Shown here: one piece after another, positions 5,388 to 7,849 of the stretch
Position numbering within the stretch: the first letter of the stretch is position 1
How the letters are laid out: the number at the start of each line of letters is the position of its first letter
Assembly (NCBI GenBank): GCA_021160765.1
Contig: JAGHBW010000086.1
Coordinates: forward strand, 1 to 7,849
Length of the DNA stretch: 7,849 bases
Direction of reading: 5' to 3'
Origin: Thermoplasmata archaeon
GTDB taxonomy: Archaea; Thermoplasmatota; Penumbrarchaeia; Penumbrarchaeales; EX4484-36
Translations under genes and position numbers: made by a program
The notes under the pieces: generated by a model
What the model saw: only the letters and a program-made list of their open reading frames with translations
What the model was told of the DNA's origin: nothing
The model's database searches: none

Positions 5388-6299
5388 GATCTCATATAAC
5401 TCTTCAATCCTATTAAGAATATCCTTGGAGCGCCTGTTTATCGCCTGCAGAATAAGACCTGCATATATTATGAAGGATGTAATGATCATCCCGGCGGCTG
5501 TCAGGAATGCGTAGCTTACAAGGAAATGGCCGTGGGCCCTGAAGTAAAGAAGGAGGTTGTAGCCAAAATAGGCCGTCGCCAGCATGAAGGGGAGGGATAG
5601 GAGCACGAAGTATTTCAGGGGCTGCTCCTTTCTCAGTATGCTCAAGAGGAAGTTCAGAACCCTGAAGCCGTGGGATGAGGACCTCTCCGTGTTGGCCTCA
5701 AGGTCCCCATACCGGCATTTAACGGGAACCTCCACTATTCTGTAGCCCCTCTGAGAAGCCTGTATCAGCAGCGCCGATTCCACCTCAAAGCCGTAGGAGT
5801 AGATATAGAGTTTATCCAGGACGTCTCCTCTGAACGCCCTGAACCCAGACTGGGTGTCCTTCACCCCCGCTGAACCCGCCATCTGGGTGACCAGCGTCAG
5901 GATCTTGTTCCCCAGTTTTCTGTGGGAAGGCATCTCCTTCAGCCCCTCCTCCTCCACCCATCTTGATCCAATGGTTATCTCCGCTTCCCCCTTCAATATC
6001 GGCTCAAGAAGTTTGGGGATCTCCCGGGGGTCGTGCTGACCGTCGCCGTCCAGAAGCACCAGTATGTCCACTCTAGCAGCCTTTGCCCAGCTGAAGGCTG
6101 TTTGTATTGCAGCTCCCTTTCCCTTGTTCACCTCGTGGTTTATAACGAAGGCCCCAGCAGCCTTTGCCACCTCCTCTGTTCTATCCTCAGAACCGTCGTT
6201 TATAACGACGATGTGGGGGGTAATTCGCCTGGAGAGTGCCACCACGGAACCTATGGTCCTCTCCTCATTCCGCGCTGGTATTGCAACTGCTATCTTCAT
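5382..6299 (-). CDS. GT2 family glycosyltransferase with C-terminal membrane pair
   Basis: This 305-residue protein carries an intact GT-A domain like that of dolichyl-phosphate mannose/glucose synthases. Motifs are IPARNEERTIGSVV at 7-20 (nucleotide binding), INDGSEDRT at 33-41, the metal-binding LDGDGQHD at 83-90, IGSRW at 110-114, DTQSGFRAF at 148-156 and GFEVESALL at 170-178. Two membrane helices follow at about 230-252 and 262-285, then a short basic/acidic tail. The likely role is transfer of a sugar from a nucleotide donor to a membrane lipid carrier on the cytoplasmic face; the sugar is unknown. I use ATG 6299, which starts the first strand directly (MKIAVAIPARNE) and has GAGG nine bases upstream. 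A TTG at 6314 would add five residues. It follows the degenerate homologue by 17 bp and shares its membrane tail architecture. wecB nearby provides a possible but unproven donor route. Confidence 0.93.
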   Translation of the reverse strand: MKIAVAIPARNEERTIGSVVALSRRITPHIVVINDGSEDRTEEVAKAAGAFVINHEVNKGKGAAIQTAFSWAKAARVDILVLLDGDGQHDPREIPKLLEPILKGEAEITIGSRWVEEEGLKEMPSHRKLGNKILTLVTQMAGSAGVKDTQSGFRAFRGDVLDKLYIYSYGFEVESALLIQASQRGYRIVEVPVKCRYGDLEANTERSSSHGFRVLNFLLSILRKEQPLKYFVLLSLPFMLATAYFGYNLLLYFRAHGHFLVSYAFLTAAGMIITSFIIYAGLILQAINRRSKDILNRIEELYEIR

Positions 6300-6316
6300 T
6301 CCAGCGCGCCTCAACT

Positions 6317-7138
6317 CTACACCCCCTTAAGCAGAATGTCCACCTTCTCCTTCAAGGTGGCAAAGGCGTTCAGCACCAGTCCAGTAAACATGAGGACTCC
6401 AGCGAGAAAGACCGTTGCGAAGCTCAGAAAGCTGTAGTAGTAGTTCAATCTGTGCTCCCTGTAGAAGTAATCCACAGTGAGAACCCCAAACGCCAGCCCT
6501 ACGAATAGTGTCACAACCCCCAGACCACCCCAGAAACTAAGTGGATGATTTTTAATGAAGTTCTTGATCCCCCTACCCACTCCCCCTATGGTAAAACCAC
6601 CCTTCACCCTAACCTTCCTCTTCCTGTATACTATTCTGTCAACCTCAAGCACCTCAAAGGGGATTGAATACTTCTTCACATAGTGTGTTATCTCCCTCTC
6701 CGGGGATAGTCTGAAACCCCTTAAACGCATCTTGAGGAGTGTTTCCCTTTTCATGATCCAGGTCCTTATGTGAAAGGGGTTCCCCTCCTCCTCCACCTCA
6801 CCCTTTGTCTTCAGAAGTGTTACGTCCTTGAGGTCCCTTTTCATCAGGGCCTTCTTAAGTTCTTTTACCTCCACCCGGTCCTTGGGGTCGTAGATAACGA
6901 CCTCTCTGTACCCACCCTCCTGAACAAGCCTTTTGATCCTCTTTAAAAGATACCTCCACCCCTGCCTCTCCTTGATCCTTACAACACCAGCCCTCAGATC
7001 CCTGGCGATCCTGGCCGTCTCATCGTCGCTCCCGTTGTCAATCACCACCACCTCCCCCCCCAGTTTCCTCAGAAGGATGACAAGTGTGCCTATCTCCATC
7101 TCCCTCTGAAATGCAGGTACAACGATCACCCTTTTCAT
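6317..7138 (-). CDS. Degenerate GT2-like protein with C-terminal membrane pair
   Basis: This 273-residue protein is a diverged paralogue of the downstream GT2. The N-terminal Rossmann part is clear: RVIVVPAFQREMEIGTLV at 3-20 and VVIDNGSDDETARIA at 31-45. The metal-binding site has changed from LDGDGQHD to IYDPKDRVE at 82-90, and the DTQSGFR acceptor motif has no counterpart. The C-terminal membrane pair (about 204-222 and 238-260) aligns with that of the neighbour: both have a short basic segment, a PL start, two helices and a charged tail (NAFATLKEKVDIL here, QAINRRSKDILNRI there). It may have lost transferase activity and act as a partner or regulator of the intact enzyme, or it may use a different mechanism; the sequence alone cannot tell. 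ATG 7138 is followed at once by the first strand. A weak GGGGAGAG lies upstream. It begins the five-gene run, 54 bp after the surface-protein gene. Confidence 0.85.
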   Translation of the reverse strand: MKRVIVVPAFQREMEIGTLVILLRKLGGEVVVIDNGSDDETARIARDLRAGVVRIKERQGWRYLLKRIKRLVQEGGYREVVIYDPKDRVEVKELKKALMKRDLKDVTLLKTKGEVEEEGNPFHIRTWIMKRETLLKMRLRGFRLSPEREITHYVKKYSIPFEVLEVDRIVYRKRKVRVKGGFTIGGVGRGIKNFIKNHPLSFWGGLGVVTLFVGLAFGVLTVDYFYREHRLNYYYSFLSFATVFLAGVLMFTGLVLNAFATLKEKVDILLKGV

Positions 7139-7159
7139 TCAGGTCTCTCCCCGGGGGGG

Positions 7160-7178
7160 TGGGGGGAAATACCCCCCA
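7160..7178 (-). promoter_or_regulatory. G/C-run hairpin between the surface-protein gene and the operon
   Basis: A perfect 7-bp stem (T plus six G, then six C plus A) encloses the loop AAATA. It lies 14 bases after the TGA of the gene at 7193 and 22 bases before the ATG at 7138. Another G-run (7153-7159, preceded by CCCC) sits directly beside it, so alternative pairings are possible. No T-tract follows on the minus strand, so it is not a standard terminator. It may attenuate read-through or mark an mRNA processing point. Confidence 0.4.
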
Positions 7179-7192
7179 TTTCACCACTCACT

Positions 7193-7849
7193 TCACTCAA
7201 ACGTGGCCCCGCAGTGCGGGCATGATGTTGCTCCAGGTGGAACCTCAGCACCGCAGACAGGGCAGATATACACATCCTCCAATTCCGCACCGCAGTGCGG
7301 ACAGACGGTGTCCTCCGGTGATATTACACCGCCGCAGTTGGGACAGGTTAGTTGCTCCGTCTCCTCAAGGATCTCGTCCAACTCTTCAGAGAGACCCTCA
7401 AGCTCTGCAAGTTCCGTGTCCTGAGCTGCAACCTCCGCGGCCACTGCCCCTGCCTCCGCTGCGGGCACCTCATACTCCTCCACCTCCTCCTCTACACCCT
7501 CCGCCACCCCCTCTTCCTCACCGTACTCCTCCTCACCAGCTTCATACGCCTCCCCTTCCTCAACAACCTCACCCTCCTCCTCCACCTCTTCACCGCCCAT
7601 GGAGACCTCCTCCTCAACCTCCTCCTTCCCGCGGAAGAGGAAGAAGTAGGCAACAATTGCCACAATGATGAGCACTATTACGATTATGATCCAGATGGGG
7701 AACTTCTTCTTCTCCTCTGGGTGTGATTTCGGGTCAAGCGGATCTGTTCCCTTCTTCAGTTCCTCTGCATCGCTCCATCCGTCGTTGTCGTCATCAGTGT
7801 CCTCATAGTCGTATTTCCCATCGCCATCGGTGTCTCTCATTGTGGGAAC
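7193..7849 (-). CDS. Surface protein with Ca-binding-type repeats, membrane helix and two zinc ribbons, 5' end cut
   Basis: The reading frame is open to the right edge. An internal ATG at 7840 is a poor start because VPT precedes it in frame and the repeat region begins at once without a signal peptide, so the true N-terminus probably lies outside. Counting from that Met, residues 3-36 are aspartate-rich, thrombospondin-3/EF-like calcium loops (DTDGDGKYDYED, DTDDDNDGWSDAEE, then GTDPLDP). Residues 48-69 are a membrane helix (FPIWIIIVIVLIIV onward). Residues 72-125 are a glutamate-rich, low-complexity linker. Residues 166-210 hold two zinc ribbons, Cys166/169/180/183 and Cys193/196/207/210. 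Expected topology has the calcium repeats outside and the acidic linker and ribbons in the cytoplasm. That would make it a link between the cell surface and cytoplasmic partners. No named family is recognised. It precedes the glycosyltransferase operon by 54 bp on the same strand and may be co-transcribed. Confidence 0.85.
   Translation of the reverse strand, partial: VPTMRDTDGDGKYDYEDTDDDNDGWSDAEELKKGTDPLDPKSHPEEKKKFPIWIIIVIVLIIVAIVAYFFLFRGKEEVEEEVSMGGEEVEEEGEVVEEGEAYEAGEEEYGEEEGVAEGVEEEVEEYEVPAAEAGAVAAEVAAQDTELAELEGLSEELDEILEETEQLTCPNCGGVISPEDTVCPHCGAELEDVYICPVCGAEVPPGATSCPHCGATFE

Noticed and set aside
6300..6314. TTG at 6314 as the start of the intact GT2
   Set aside because: The ATG at 6299 begins directly at the first strand of the GT-A fold, has GAGG nine bases upstream and avoids a rare start codon. 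The five extra residues have no family support.
3467..7345. Recurring 14-base motif of the form CCGCAGT-GGG-CA at 3467, 3677, 7209, 7290 and 7332, considered as an interspersed DNA repeat
   Set aside because: Every copy encodes the CPxCG knuckle of a zinc ribbon, so similarity follows from protein constraint. Spacing is irregular and there are no flanking repeats; not CRISPR and not mobile.
7084..7668. Long plus-strand frame rich in proline and arginine
   Set aside because: It is the antisense of the glutamate-rich and zinc-ribbon coding region; proline-rich text arises from reading CTCC/GAGG repeats backwards.
7838..7840. ATG at 7840 as the true start of the zinc-ribbon surface protein
   Set aside because: The frame continues to the window edge without a stop, no signal peptide follows this Met, and the calcium-type repeat would begin at residue 3; an N-terminus outside the window is more likely.

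Overview
The window looks archaeal, most likely from a euryarchaeote and perhaps from the Thermoplasmata or a related deep-branching group. The reasons are AGG/AGA-dominated arginine codons, frequent ATA, TATA-like boxes about 25 bp upstream of start codons with no leader, internal cistrons with GGTGA/GGAGG ribosome sites, and a thrombospondin-3-like repeat / membrane helix / zinc-ribbon protein of a kind I associate with these lineages. The lineage call is inference. No rRNA, tRNA, CRISPR array or insertion sequence is visible, and no stretch of 300 bases lacks a gene.

Layout. (1) Positions 1-872, minus strand: the N-terminal part of a double-PAS sensor-type protein with an unusual small alpha/beta domain at its start; it runs off the left edge. 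(2) Positions 873-1001: a divergent promoter region. (3) Positions 1002-1883, plus strand: a ten-helix EamA/DMT-type permease, the only plus-strand gene; its 3' end overlaps the convergent gene by 11 bp. (4) Positions 1873-3290, minus strand: a two-gene unit, UDP-GlcNAc 2-epimerase (wecB) followed by a DUF3783-type protein through a GTGA overlap, with an apparently leaderless promoter. (5) Positions 3397-7138, minus strand: five tightly packed genes that look like one operon. In transcription order they are a degenerate GT2-like membrane protein, an intact GT2 glycosyltransferase with the same membrane tail, a PfpI/DJ-1 family protein, a TIGR04076 family protein, and a membrane-anchored protein with two zinc ribbons. 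(6) Positions 7193-7849, minus strand: the C-terminal part of a surface protein with Ca-binding-type repeats, one membrane helix, a very acidic linker and two zinc ribbons; its N-terminus lies beyond the right edge.

How the genes may work together. The epimerase makes an activated sugar (UDP-ManNAc) for surface glycans, and the intact GT2 probably transfers a sugar to a lipid carrier or another membrane acceptor. Its degenerate neighbour keeps the membrane tail but has lost the key catalytic motifs, which suggests a regulatory or scaffolding partner. Two unrelated membrane proteins that both end in paired zinc ribbons, predicted to face the cytoplasm, bracket the glycosyltransferase pair. The most interesting hypothesis is therefore a membrane glycosylation unit with zinc-ribbon adaptor proteins. 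The shared pathway is inferred from gene order and shared architecture only.
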